Assembly (NCBI GenBank): GCA_002352545.1
Contig: DEIO01000022.1
Location: 1-64,000 of the forward strand
DNA length: 64,000 nt
Source of the DNA: Patescibacteria group bacterium UBA2772
Lineage (GTDB): Bacteria; Patescibacteriota; Minisyncoccia; Moranbacterales; DUUL01
Direction: 5' to 3'
Position 1 is the stretch's first letter; every line of letters begins with the position of its first letter. Of this stretch, positions 40,102-46,552 are shown one piece after another. Under the pieces are notes generated by a model. That model saw only the letters and a list, made by a program, of their open reading frames with translations, made no database searches and was not told the origin of the DNA. A program made the position numbers and the translations under genes.

Positions 40102-40129
40102 TTGACAATTCTCACCAGTGCGATATAGT
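40102..40129 (+). promoter_or_regulatory. Promoter of the rpsL-rpsG-fusA operon
   Basis: A consensus TTGACA (40102-40107) and TATAGT (40124-40129) are 16 bp apart. A second TTGACA lies at 40086-40091 without a matching -10 at 17 bp. Confidence 0.65.
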
Positions 40130-40133
40130 ATTT

Positions 40134-40165
40134 AAAGCCTTTAACGTATTTTTGTTTAAGGCTTT
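40134..40165 (+). promoter_or_regulatory. Hairpin at the 5' end of the rpsL transcript
   Basis: AAAGCCTTTAAC (40134-40145) pairs with GTTTAAGGCTTT (40154-40165) with one mismatch and an 8-nt loop. It begins at or within a few bases of the predicted transcription start. It could stabilise the message or take part in control by a ribosomal protein; no T-run follows directly. Confidence 0.5.
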
Positions 40166-40353
40166 GTCTGGTGGTTATCTTTCAAACTGTTTTGAAATAG
40201 CCCCCAGTTGAGTTGTGTTTTTGTTATTTTTTATTTCGGTTGTGGCTGGCTTGGATTTGAAATGACAAAAAAATGTAATAATATTGAGATTTGCGCCATT
40301 TTTGGGTTGTCTCAAATGTTTATATATTTGTAATTCGTTAATGTAAAAGAAAC

Positions 40354-40773
40354 GTGCCTACAATCAATCAATTAAAAAGAAAGAATCGAAAACCATTGAA
40401 AAAGAAAGCAAAATCACCTGCTTTGACTTTTGGTTTCGATAGCATTAAAAACAAGCCTTCAAATTATACATCTCCTTTTAAAAGAGGTGTTTGTGTTAAG
40501 GTTGCTACAACTACTCCTAAAAAGCCTAACTCAGCTCTTCGAAAGATTGCTAGAGTTCGTCTTTCAAATAAAATGGAAGTAACAGCTTATATTCCTGGAA
40601 TTGGACATAATCTCCAAGAACATTCAATTGTTGTTATTCGTGGTGGTAGAGTTCCAGATCTTCCAGGTGTAAGATATCATGTTGTTCGTGGTGTTTTAGA
40701 TTCAGCTGGTGTTTCTGATAGAAATAAAAGTCGATCAAAATACGGAACAAAAAAACCAAAGAGTGAGAAATAA
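40354..40773 (+). CDS. rpsL: Small ribosomal subunit protein uS12
   Basis: S12 lines the decoding centre of the 30S subunit. The GTG start gives the canonical opening M-P-T-I-N-Q-L. The T-T-P-K-K-P-N-S-A-L-R-K block is intact. The loop usually written G-G-R-V-K-D-L-P-G reads G-G-R-V-P-D-L-P-G here, with Pro101 at the classic streptomycin-site lysine. At 139 residues it is about 15 longer than E. coli S12, mainly from an insert before the K-R-G-V-C segment. It is the first gene of the operon with rpsG and fusA. Confidence 0.96.
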   Translation: MPTINQLKRKNRKPLKKKAKSPALTFGFDSIKNKPSNYTSPFKRGVCVKVATTTPKKPNSALRKIARVRLSNKMEVTAYIPGIGHNLQEHSIVVIRGGRVPDLPGVRYHVVRGVLDSAGVSDRNKSRSKYGTKKPKSEK

Positions 40774-40804
40774 TAACTAAATTTAGAATTTAAATTTTTT
40801 AGAT

Positions 40805-41272
40805 ATGGCAAGAAAAAAGAAGGTTTACAAAAAACATTGGAAACCAGATGTTAAATATAACTCACTTATCATTGGAAGATTTGTGGGATACCTTATGTTG
40901 AGTGGAAAAAGAACAACTGCTGAAAGAATAATCTATGATGCTTTTGATATCATTCATGAAAAAACAAAGAAAGGTGGATTAAATGTTTTCGAGCAGGCTA
41001 TTAAGAATGTATCACCTCTTATGGAACTTAAAGGACGAAGAGTTGGTGGTGCAAATTATCAGGTACCAATTCCTGTTATAGGAGATCGAAGAGTTACTTT
41101 AGCAATGAGATGGATTCTAGCTGGTGCTAAAAGTAGAAGTGGAAAAGCTATGTCAATGAGATTAGCAGAAGAACTCCTTGATGCAACTGAGAAAAAAGGT
41201 TCAGCAATGAAGAAAAGAGAAGATACACACAGAATGGCTGAGGCAAACAAAGCTTTTGCTCATTTTGCATAG
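40805..41272 (+). CDS. rpsG: Small ribosomal subunit protein uS7
   Basis: S7 binds the 3' major domain of 16S rRNA and starts assembly of the 30S head. The 155-residue protein shows the usual blocks: basic N-terminus, G-K-R-T-T-A-E-R-I-I-Y, G-R-R-V-G-G-A-N-Y-Q-V-P, and the R-x-D-T-H-R-M-A-E-A-N-K-A-F-A-H end. It sits 31 bp after rpsL and 35 bp before fusA. In E. coli, S7 represses translation of its own operon; whether that holds here is unknown. Confidence 0.97.
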   Translation: MARKKKVYKKHWKPDVKYNSLIIGRFVGYLMLSGKRTTAERIIYDAFDIIHEKTKKGGLNVFEQAIKNVSPLMELKGRRVGGANYQVPIPVIGDRRVTLAMRWILAGAKSRSGKAMSMRLAEELLDATEKKGSAMKKREDTHRMAEANKAFAHFA

Positions 41273-41307
41273 GCAAATAAAAACTTTAAAAGATAAAAGA
41301 CAATTAT

Positions 41308-43410
41308 ATGTCACGAAAATTTCCTATTGAAAAATATAGAAATATTGGGATTATCGCTCATATCGATGCTGGTAAGACCACGACAACAGAAAGAGTTTTG
41401 TTTTATACAGGGATTTCTCATAAAATTGGTGAGGTTCATGAAGGTGAAGCAACTATGGATTGGATGGAACAAGAACAAGAAAGAGGAATTACAATCACAT
41501 CAGCTGCTACAACTTGTTTCTGGGGAGATTGTCAATTAAATATTATTGACACACCAGGGCATGTTGATTTCACTGTTGAAGTTGAAAGAGCATTGAGAGT
41601 TCTTGATGGTGGAGTTGTTGTGTTTGATGGAAAAGAAGGTGTTGAACCTCAAAGTGAAACTGTTTGGAGACAAGCAGATAAATATGAGGTACCAAGAATT
41701 TGTTTTATTAACAAGATTGATAAAGAGGGTGCAAACTTTGAAAGAGCACTTACTTCAATCTGGGATAGACTTTCTCCTAATGCTCTTGCTGCTCAATTGC
41801 CAATTGGTGAGAGTGGTGAACATGAGGGAGTTGTTGATCTTATTAAAATGAAATCTTTCAAATTTGAAGGTGATATGGGTGAGAAAGTTGTTGAAGGAGA
41901 AATTCCTGCTGATATGAAAGATCTTGCGGAGGAATGGAGAGACAAGATGATTGAAAAGGTTGCAGAAACGGATGATATTTTGACAGAGAAATATTTGAAC
42001 GGAGAAGAAATATCTGAAGAGGAAATCAAGAAGGCTATGAGGAAAGGTGTTATTGCTGGGTCACTGATTCCTGTCTTTACTGGAACAGCTCTTCGGAATA
42101 AAGGAGTTCAATTGGTTTTGGATGCTGTAGTTGACTACCTTCCTTCACCCATTGATGTTCCTGCGATTAAAGGTATTGATGTTAAGGATCCTGAAAAAGA
42201 ACTTGAGAGAAATGCTGATGACAATGAACCATTTGCAGCACTTGCATTTAAGGTTGCAACAGATCCATTTGTAGGACAACTAACATTTTTCAGAATCTAT
42301 TCTGGAACATTACAAGCTGGTTCTTATGTATATAATTCTTCAAAAGGACAAAAAGAAAGAATTGGAAGAATCTTGCAGATGCACTCTAATTCCAGAGAAG
42401 AAATTGAAGAGATGAGATCTGGTGATATTGGTGCTTTGGTTGGGATGAAATATACAACAACTGGGGACACGTTATGTTCTGAAGATGAACAGGTTATTCT
42501 AGAAAATATTGAATTTCCAGAACCAGTGATTGATATTGCAATTGAGCCTAAAACAAAAGCAGACCAAGACAAAATGGGCGTTGCTCTTAGAAAACTTGCA
42601 GAAGAAGATCCAACCTTTCGTGTTAGAACTGACGAGGAAAGTGGGCAGACAATTATCTCTGGAATGGGAGAACTTCATTTAGACATTATTGTTGATCGAA
42701 TGAAACGAGAATTTAAGGTTGAAGCCAATATTGGTACACCTCAAGTTGCTTATCGAGAAACAATTAAAGGGACGGCTCAGGCAGAAGGAAAATTCGTTCG
42801 TCAGTCTGGTGGGCGTGGACAATACGGACATTGTTGGCTTCGAATTGAAAGCTTCAAAGAGGAAGGAAATGAAGAAGGTTTTGAATTCAAAGATGAAATT
42901 AAAGGTGGATCAATTCCGCAAGAATATATTCCAGCAATTCAAAAAGGTGTTAAGGAAGCTATGCTAAACGGTGTTCTAGCTGGTTATCCAATTGTAGATA
43001 TTAGAGCAACTGTTTATGATGGTTCTTTTCATGATGTTGATTCATCTGAGGCAGCTTTTAAGGTAGCAGGTTCTATGGCTTTTAAAGAGGCTGTAAGAAA
43101 TGCGATACCTATTATTCTGGAACCTATTATGGCTGTTGAGGTTACAACACCTGAACAATATATGGGTGATGTTGTTGGAGATTTAAACGCTAAACGTGGA
43201 CAAATCGAGGAAATGATTGATAGAGGTGAAGGAAATGCTTTGATTAAAGTAATTAAATCTCAAGTTCCTCTTGCTTCATTATTTGGATACGCTACTCAAC
43301 TTAGGTCAATGACGCAAGGTAGAGCAAACTATTCAATGGAGTTTGATCATTACGCTGAAGTTCCTTCGAATGTAGCAAAGGAGCTTATAGAAGGTAAGAG
43401 TGGGAAATAG
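41308..43410 (+). CDS. fusA: Translation elongation factor G
   Basis: EF-G is the GTPase that drives translocation and, with the recycling factor, ribosome splitting. The 700-residue length is normal. The P-loop A-H-I-D-A-G-K-T is at residues 17-24, switch II region D-T-P-G-H-V-D-F near 80, and N-K-I-D near 135. Domain IV motifs (G-R-G-Q-Y-G-H) and the C-terminal domain V are present. It is the third gene of the str operon; tuf follows only after 375 bp and has its own promoter. Confidence 0.98.
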   Translation: MSRKFPIEKYRNIGIIAHIDAGKTTTTERVLFYTGISHKIGEVHEGEATMDWMEQEQERGITITSAATTCFWGDCQLNIIDTPGHVDFTVEVERALRVLDGGVVVFDGKEGVEPQSETVWRQADKYEVPRICFINKIDKEGANFERALTSIWDRLSPNALAAQLPIGESGEHEGVVDLIKMKSFKFEGDMGEKVVEGEIPADMKDLAEEWRDKMIEKVAETDDILTEKYLNGEEISEEEIKKAMRKGVIAGSLIPVFTGTALRNKGVQLVLDAVVDYLPSPIDVPAIKGIDVKDPEKELERNADDNEPFAALAFKVATDPFVGQLTFFRIYSGTLQAGSYVYNSSKGQKERIGRILQMHSNSREEIEEMRSGDIGALVGMKYTTTGDTLCSEDEQVILENIEFPEPVIDIAIEPKTKADQDKMGVALRKLAEEDPTFRVRTDEESGQTIISGMGELHLDIIVDRMKREFKVEANIGTPQVAYRETIKGTAQAEGKFVRQSGGRGQYGHCWLRIESFKEEGNEEGFEFKDEIKGGSIPQEYIPAIQKGVKEAMLNGVLAGYPIVDIRATVYDGSFHDVDSSEAAFKVAGSMAFKEAVRNAIPIILEPIMAVEVTTPEQYMGDVVGDLNAKRGQIEEMIDRGEGNALIKVIKSQVPLASLFGYATQLRSMTQGRANYSMEFDHYAEVPSNVAKELIEGKSGK

Positions 43411-43549
43411 TTCGAATCTTGATGCGTTGATATAAAGAGTGACATGTATCAAAAGCGGATTAAAAACAATACGAAAATAAGGTTGATTCGAGAGTATAAA
43501 GGTCTACCAAAAAAAGCATTTAAAGCTAAAAAGTATTAGTCAGAAAGGT

Positions 43550-43578
43550 TTGACAAGAGAGTAATTGTTGGATAGAAT
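43550..43578 (+). promoter_or_regulatory. Promoter of tuf
   Basis: Consensus TTGACA (43550-43555) and TAGAAT (43573-43578) are exactly 17 bp apart. Transcription would start near 43585. Confidence 0.7.
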
Positions 43579-43693
43579 AAATACCGACATTACATAAGTT
43601 GAAAGAATGAATGTCCAGAAATAAACTGTTTTATCTTTTGAGTAAAAACATAACAAAAGAGAAAGTAATAAGTGTGGAGTTTTATTGTGAGAA

Positions 43694-43714
43694 AATACAC
43701 TAATTTTGTGTATT
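43694..43714 (+). promoter_or_regulatory. tuf leader hairpin 1
   Basis: AATACAC and GTGTATT form a perfect 7-bp stem around loop TAATTTT. Confidence 0.45.
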
Positions 43715-43748
43715 CATATAATTAATAAGCCGCTAATAATAAACGCTT

Positions 43749-43768
43749 CAGTGGTGGATAATCCACTG
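43749..43768 (+). promoter_or_regulatory. tuf leader hairpin 2
   Basis: CAGTGG and CCACTG form a perfect 6-bp stem with an 8-nt loop. It ends 17 nt before the ATG, a place where it could hinder or guide ribosome binding. Confidence 0.45.
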
Positions 43769-43785
43769 TTGTGTAAACAAGACAT

Positions 43786-44979
43786 ATGGCAGAACAATTT
43801 GATCGTTCAAAACCACATGTTAATGTTGGAACAATTGGTCATGTTGATCATGGAAAAACAACATTAACTGCTGCTATCTTGCATTCTTTGCAGATTGCTG
43901 GAAAGTTAAAAAACGCTAAACCTGTTGAAGAGATTGACAAAGCTCCAGAAGAAAAAGAGAGAGGAATCACAATTTCAACAGCTCATGTTGAATATGAGTC
44001 AGACAAGAGACATTATGCTCATGTTGACTGTCCAGGACATGCTGATTACATCAAGAACATGATTACTGGTGCAGCTCAGATGGACGGAGCTATTCTAGTT
44101 GTAAGTGCAACGGATGGTCCTATGCCTCAGACAAGAGAGCACATTTTGCTTGCAAGACAAGTTGGTGTTCCTCAAATCGTTGTATTTGTTAATAAGGTTG
44201 ATATGGTAGATGATCCAGATCTTATTGAATTAGTTGAAGAAGAAATTCGAGAACTACTTACAAAATATGAGTTTGATGGTGACAACGCTGTTATCATTAA
44301 AGGTTCAGCACTAAAAGCTCTTGAAGCTACTGACCCTGCTAGTGATGATGTAAAGCCTATCATGGAGCTACTTGAAGCTCTTGATGAAAAAATTCCACAA
44401 CCAGAAAGAGATATTGACAAACCTTTCCTTATGCCTATTGAAGATATTTTTTCAATTGAAGGACGAGGAACTGTATTGACAGGTAAGATTGATAGAGGTG
44501 TTATTAATATCAATGATGAAGTGGAGGTTGTTGGTCTAAGAGACACTCAAAAGACAACTGTTACAGGAATTGAAATGTTTAACAAGCCTTTAGATAGAGG
44601 TGAAGCTGGAGACAATGCTGGAATTTTGGTTCGAGGATTAAAGAAAGAAGAAGTTGAAAGAGGACAAGTTCTTGCTATCCCTGGATCAATCAATCCTCAT
44701 GTTGAATTTGAAGCAGAGGTTTATGTTTTGACAAAAGAGGAAGGTGGAAGACATACTCCATTTTTCAAGGGTTATAAACCTCAATTTTATATCAGAACAA
44801 CAGATGTAACAGGTGACGTTACTCTTCCAGAAGGAACAGAAATGGTTATGCCTGGTGATACTGTGAATCTTAGTGTTAAATTAGTAGCTGATGTAGCTAT
44901 GGAAGAAGGAATGCGATTCGCAATCAGAGAAGGTGGAAAAACCGTAGGTGCCGGAGTTGTAACAAAGATTATTAAATAA
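43786..44979 (+). CDS. tuf: Translation elongation factor Tu
   Basis: EF-Tu delivers aminoacyl-tRNA to the ribosome as a GTP complex. At 397 residues it is full length. The P-loop G-H-V-D-H-G-K-T is at residues 18-25, D-C-P-G-H near 80, and N-K-V-D near 135. Domains 2 and 3 are intact, ending in the conserved R-F-A-I-R-E-G-G-K-T-V-G-A-G-V-V block. It is transcribed from its own strong promoter and closed by a strong terminator, so it is probably expressed independently of rpsL-rpsG-fusA. Confidence 0.98.
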   Translation: MAEQFDRSKPHVNVGTIGHVDHGKTTLTAAILHSLQIAGKLKNAKPVEEIDKAPEEKERGITISTAHVEYESDKRHYAHVDCPGHADYIKNMITGAAQMDGAILVVSATDGPMPQTREHILLARQVGVPQIVVFVNKVDMVDDPDLIELVEEEIRELLTKYEFDGDNAVIIKGSALKALEATDPASDDVKPIMELLEALDEKIPQPERDIDKPFLMPIEDIFSIEGRGTVLTGKIDRGVININDEVEVVGLRDTQKTTVTGIEMFNKPLDRGEAGDNAGILVRGLKKEEVERGQVLAIPGSINPHVEFEAEVYVLTKEEGGRHTPFFKGYKPQFYIRTTDVTGDVTLPEGTEMVMPGDTVNLSVKLVADVAMEEGMRFAIREGGKTVGAGVVTKIIK

Positions 44980-45014
44980 CAAAAGTGCATTTGTGGTATA
45001 GTTAGAGAAACTTC

Positions 45015-45050
45015 AAAAAGCTCGGCCTTGTGCCGAGCTTTTTGTTTATA
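45015..45050 (+). terminator. Intrinsic terminator of tuf
   Basis: AAAAAGCTCGGC (45015-45026) pairs perfectly with GCCGAGCTTTTT (45032-45043) around loop CTTGT, followed by more T. Confidence 0.9.
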
Positions 45051-45053
45051 TTT

Positions 45054-45077
45054 TTTTGTTAACTATTGTTGACAAAT
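45054..45077 (+). repeat. 24-bp promoter-block repeat, copy 1
   Basis: Identical to 46377-46400. It contains TTGTTAAC-TATT-GTTGACAA (45056-45075), an inverted repeat with one mismatch in 8-bp arms, and includes the -35 hexamer. It is probably a shared regulator site. Confidence 0.7.
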
Positions 45078-45097
45078 TTGATACTTTTTGGTAAGAT
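45069..45097 (+). promoter_or_regulatory. Promoter of the 79-residue secreted protein gene
   Basis: Consensus TTGACA (45069-45074) and TAAGAT (45092-45097) are 17 bp apart. The predicted leader is about 35 nt and carries AAGGAAG 9 nt before the ATG. Confidence 0.7.
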
Positions 45098-45138
45098 ATC
45101 TCTTATAGTGTCAGAAAAAATTAAGGAAGCTGTCAAAA

Positions 45139-45378
45139 ATGAACAACAAAAACAAACAAAGAAATATAATGATAAGTATAGGTATATTGGGAATTGGCCT
45201 TGTGGCTAGTTTTTTCTTGACGCTTGAAAATCATATAACTCAAACAAATCTATTAAATGGAGTAGACGCAGTGCCAGAAGTTGTTATATACGAAGGTAAG
45301 ATCGCAGAATGTGGAGATAAACATATTGAAAGTTGTATAAAAATTGGTGGAGGCGGAAGTATAGAAAAACTAAAATAA
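45139..45378 (+). CDS. Small secreted or membrane-anchored protein
   Basis: This 79-residue protein has a basic start (MNNKNKQRN), then a hydrophobic helix at about residues 10-28 (IMISIGILGIGLVASFFL), fitting a signal peptide or anchor. The exported part is short and holds two cysteines (E-C-G-D-K-H-I-E-S-C) and a Gly-rich stretch near the end. I recognise no family. It has its own promoter, whose operator-like block is shared with the second PEP-CTERM gene, suggesting joint control. A secreted peptide or small adaptor is conceivable, but nothing in the sequence proves it. Confidence 0.65.
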   Translation: MNNKNKQRNIMISIGILGIGLVASFFLTLENHITQTNLLNGVDAVPEVVIYEGKIAECGDKHIESCIKIGGGGSIEKLK

Positions 45379-45394
45379 TTTTGAAAAGTTAGCA

Positions 45395-45443
45395 ATATAC
45401 AACAAAAAACAGGTGTTTACACTTGACAATTTTTGTTGTATAT
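45395..45443. promoter_or_regulatory. Perfect 14-bp inverted repeat straddling a promoter
   Basis: ATATACAACAAAAA (45395-45408) and TTTTTGTTGTATAT (45430-45443) are exact complements 21 bp apart. The right arm fills the spacer between the -35 and -10 boxes of the next promoter, and a nested AGGTGT/ACACTT pairing lies between the arms. It could be an operator, or double as terminator of the upstream small gene (A-run before, T-run in the right arm). Confidence 0.65.
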
Positions 45444-45451
45444 GTTATGTT
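45423..45451 (+). promoter_or_regulatory. Promoter of the first PEP-CTERM gene
   Basis: Consensus TTGACA (45423-45428) and TATGTT (45446-45451) are 17 bp apart. The leader would be about 140 nt. Confidence 0.6.
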
Positions 45452-45524
45452 AGTTACTGTTATGAGCCATTAGTCTATTGATTATTGGTTCTTAGTTCTT
45501 ATAATATTTACTTTTGATTTTTAA

Positions 45525-45552
45525 TTCTCAAATTAATCAAACAATTTGAGAA
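45525..45552 (+). promoter_or_regulatory. Leader hairpin of the first PEP-CTERM gene
   Basis: TTCTCAAATT and AATTTGAGAA form a perfect 10-bp stem with an 8-nt loop. Confidence 0.5.
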
Positions 45553-45562
45553 AACCTTAACA

Positions 45563-45576
45563 GCAGAGAGATCTGC
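45563..45576 (+). promoter_or_regulatory. GNRA-loop hairpin before the Shine-Dalgarno site
   Basis: GCAGA and TCTGC close a GAGA tetraloop, a stable GNRA type. It ends 7 nt before AAAAGGAGG. Confidence 0.4.
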
Positions 45577-45597
45577 AAATTAAAAGGAGGCTTCCAG

Positions 45598-46320
45598 ATG
45601 AGGAAATCAATATCTTTTTTAAGTGCTATGGCGCTGGTAGTATTTTTTGCTTTTCCAGCATTTTCAATCCCAATTACAAATACATTCGAGACTAGAACTT
45701 TGGGTTCGCAGAATGATTTTGGTATTGGACTTAACCCAGATATGAGCTTTGACCGCATGTTGCTTGGCAATTTTGACCCGATGTCTCCGCAATATATTAT
45801 AGGAGATGATTTTACAGATACCTGGATCCATTCTGCCACTGATGATAATGGAGAAGGACACTCAGATCATGGCAAGTTCACTTTTGATCTGAATGGTTTT
45901 ACTCATCAGAACATTACTTCGGCATTTATTGAAATTGGTTATGGTGGTTTTGAAACAGCTGAAATAACTCCAAGACTCGGTATTTTGCGATGGGATGGTG
46001 CTGGTGGTTACACAAACAGTTACTTAGCCCACTTAGATCCTCATGAAGATGGTGATTTCATAGCTGAAATGTTCTGGATTGATGCCGATCTATTTGGTGA
46101 CTTGCTAACAGGGGATACAATGACTTTGTCGTTTAATTTCCTCAGATATTACGGTGATTGCGGTGATGGTGTGGTTGATTACATTAAAGTTGGCGCGTGG
46201 GGTAATGATGGTAGTGGTTCTGCCCCTGTTCCTGAACCTAGCACAGTACTTCTTTTTGGAACGGGTATTCTCGGTTTTGCTGGTTTTGTTAGAAAAAAGA
46301 AAACTTCCTTGAAAAGTTGA
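45598..46320 (+). CDS. PEP-CTERM sorting-domain protein 1
   Basis: ATG 45598 is preceded by AAAAGGAGG at 7-nt spacing, the strongest Shine-Dalgarno sequence in the window. A signal peptide (ISFLSAMALVVFFAFPAFS) leads a roughly 190-residue beta-rich domain that I do not recognise. The last 30 residues are a textbook PEP-CTERM signal: V-P-E-P-S, a hydrophobic helix (TVLLFGTGILGFAGFV), then R-K-K-K. In known systems an exosortase cuts at this motif and the protein goes to the surface or the exopolysaccharide. No exosortase is in the window. The gene ends in TGA, one of only two here to do so, and a strong terminator follows. Transfer from a Gram-negative donor is possible. Confidence 0.88.
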   Translation: MRKSISFLSAMALVVFFAFPAFSIPITNTFETRTLGSQNDFGIGLNPDMSFDRMLLGNFDPMSPQYIIGDDFTDTWIHSATDDNGEGHSDHGKFTFDLNGFTHQNITSAFIEIGYGGFETAEITPRLGILRWDGAGGYTNSYLAHLDPHEDGDFIAEMFWIDADLFGDLLTGDTMTLSFNFLRYYGDCGDGVVDYIKVGAWGNDGSGSAPVPEPSTVLLFGTGILGFAGFVRKKKTSLKS

Positions 46321-46340
46321 AATTTAAAGATAAAGCAAAG

Positions 46341-46380
46341 AGTCTCGGTGAGTTAGCATACTTGCCGGGATTTTTATTTT
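46341..46380 (+). terminator. Intrinsic terminator of PEP-CTERM gene 1
   Basis: AGTCTCGGTGAGT (46341-46353) pairs with ACTTGCCGGGATT (46360-46372), including a few G-U pairs, around loop TAGCAT, followed by TTTATTTT. Confidence 0.75.
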
Positions 46381-46400
46381 GTTAACTATTGTTGACAAAT
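46377..46400 (+). repeat. 24-bp promoter-block repeat, copy 2
   Basis: Identical to 45054-45077; the imperfect inverted repeat is at 46379-46398 and overlaps the -35 hexamer. In both copies it directly follows a terminator. Confidence 0.7.
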
Positions 46401-46420
46401 GGATTGGTCTGTGCTATACT
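46392..46420 (+). promoter_or_regulatory. Promoter of the second PEP-CTERM gene
   Basis: Consensus TTGACA (46392-46397) and TATACT (46415-46420) are 17 bp apart, with an extended -10 (TGC before TATACT). The leader is about 125 nt. Confidence 0.75.
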
Positions 46421-46465
46421 TTTCTATGTTATCTTTTTCCTCTAGAATATAATAAAAAAGGAGAA

Positions 46466-46522
46466 ATGGATAACAATAAAGCTCTTTTAAAACACTTTTT
46501 TGCTCATTGTTATTTTTTTTAA
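46466..46522 (+). CDS. Possible 18-residue leader peptide
   Basis: The frame encodes MDNNKALLKHFFAHCYFF, starting about 40 nt into the predicted transcript. AAGGAG lies upstream but only 2 nt from the ATG, which is closer than usual. It ends in TAA 30 nt before the PEP-CTERM start. The aromatic-rich end could make it a translation-coupled attenuator, or it may be chance. Confidence 0.3.
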   Translation: MDNNKALLKHFFAHCYFF

Positions 46523-46552
46523 ACAGAAATTATTAGAAAAGGAATTTAAAGC

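Larger units (their letters stand above)
40015..40353. other. 339-bp region between ftsZ and rpsL
   Basis: No gene is seen. It holds the ftsZ terminator, a TTGACA-based promoter and an rpsL leader of about 220 nt that begins with a long hairpin. From 40166 to 40353 the leader is T-rich and I see no further convincing structure or known riboswitch. Confidence 0.7.
43411..43785. other. 375-bp region between fusA and tuf
   Basis: No gene is seen. It contains the tuf promoter near the middle and a leader of about 200 nt with two hairpins, listed separately. No clear intrinsic terminator follows fusA, so read-through into tuf is possible. Confidence 0.65.

Noticed and set aside
43410..43418. GTTCGAATC, resembling a tRNA T-loop
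   Set aside because: It spans the fusA stop codon and has no acceptor, D or anticodon stem around it.
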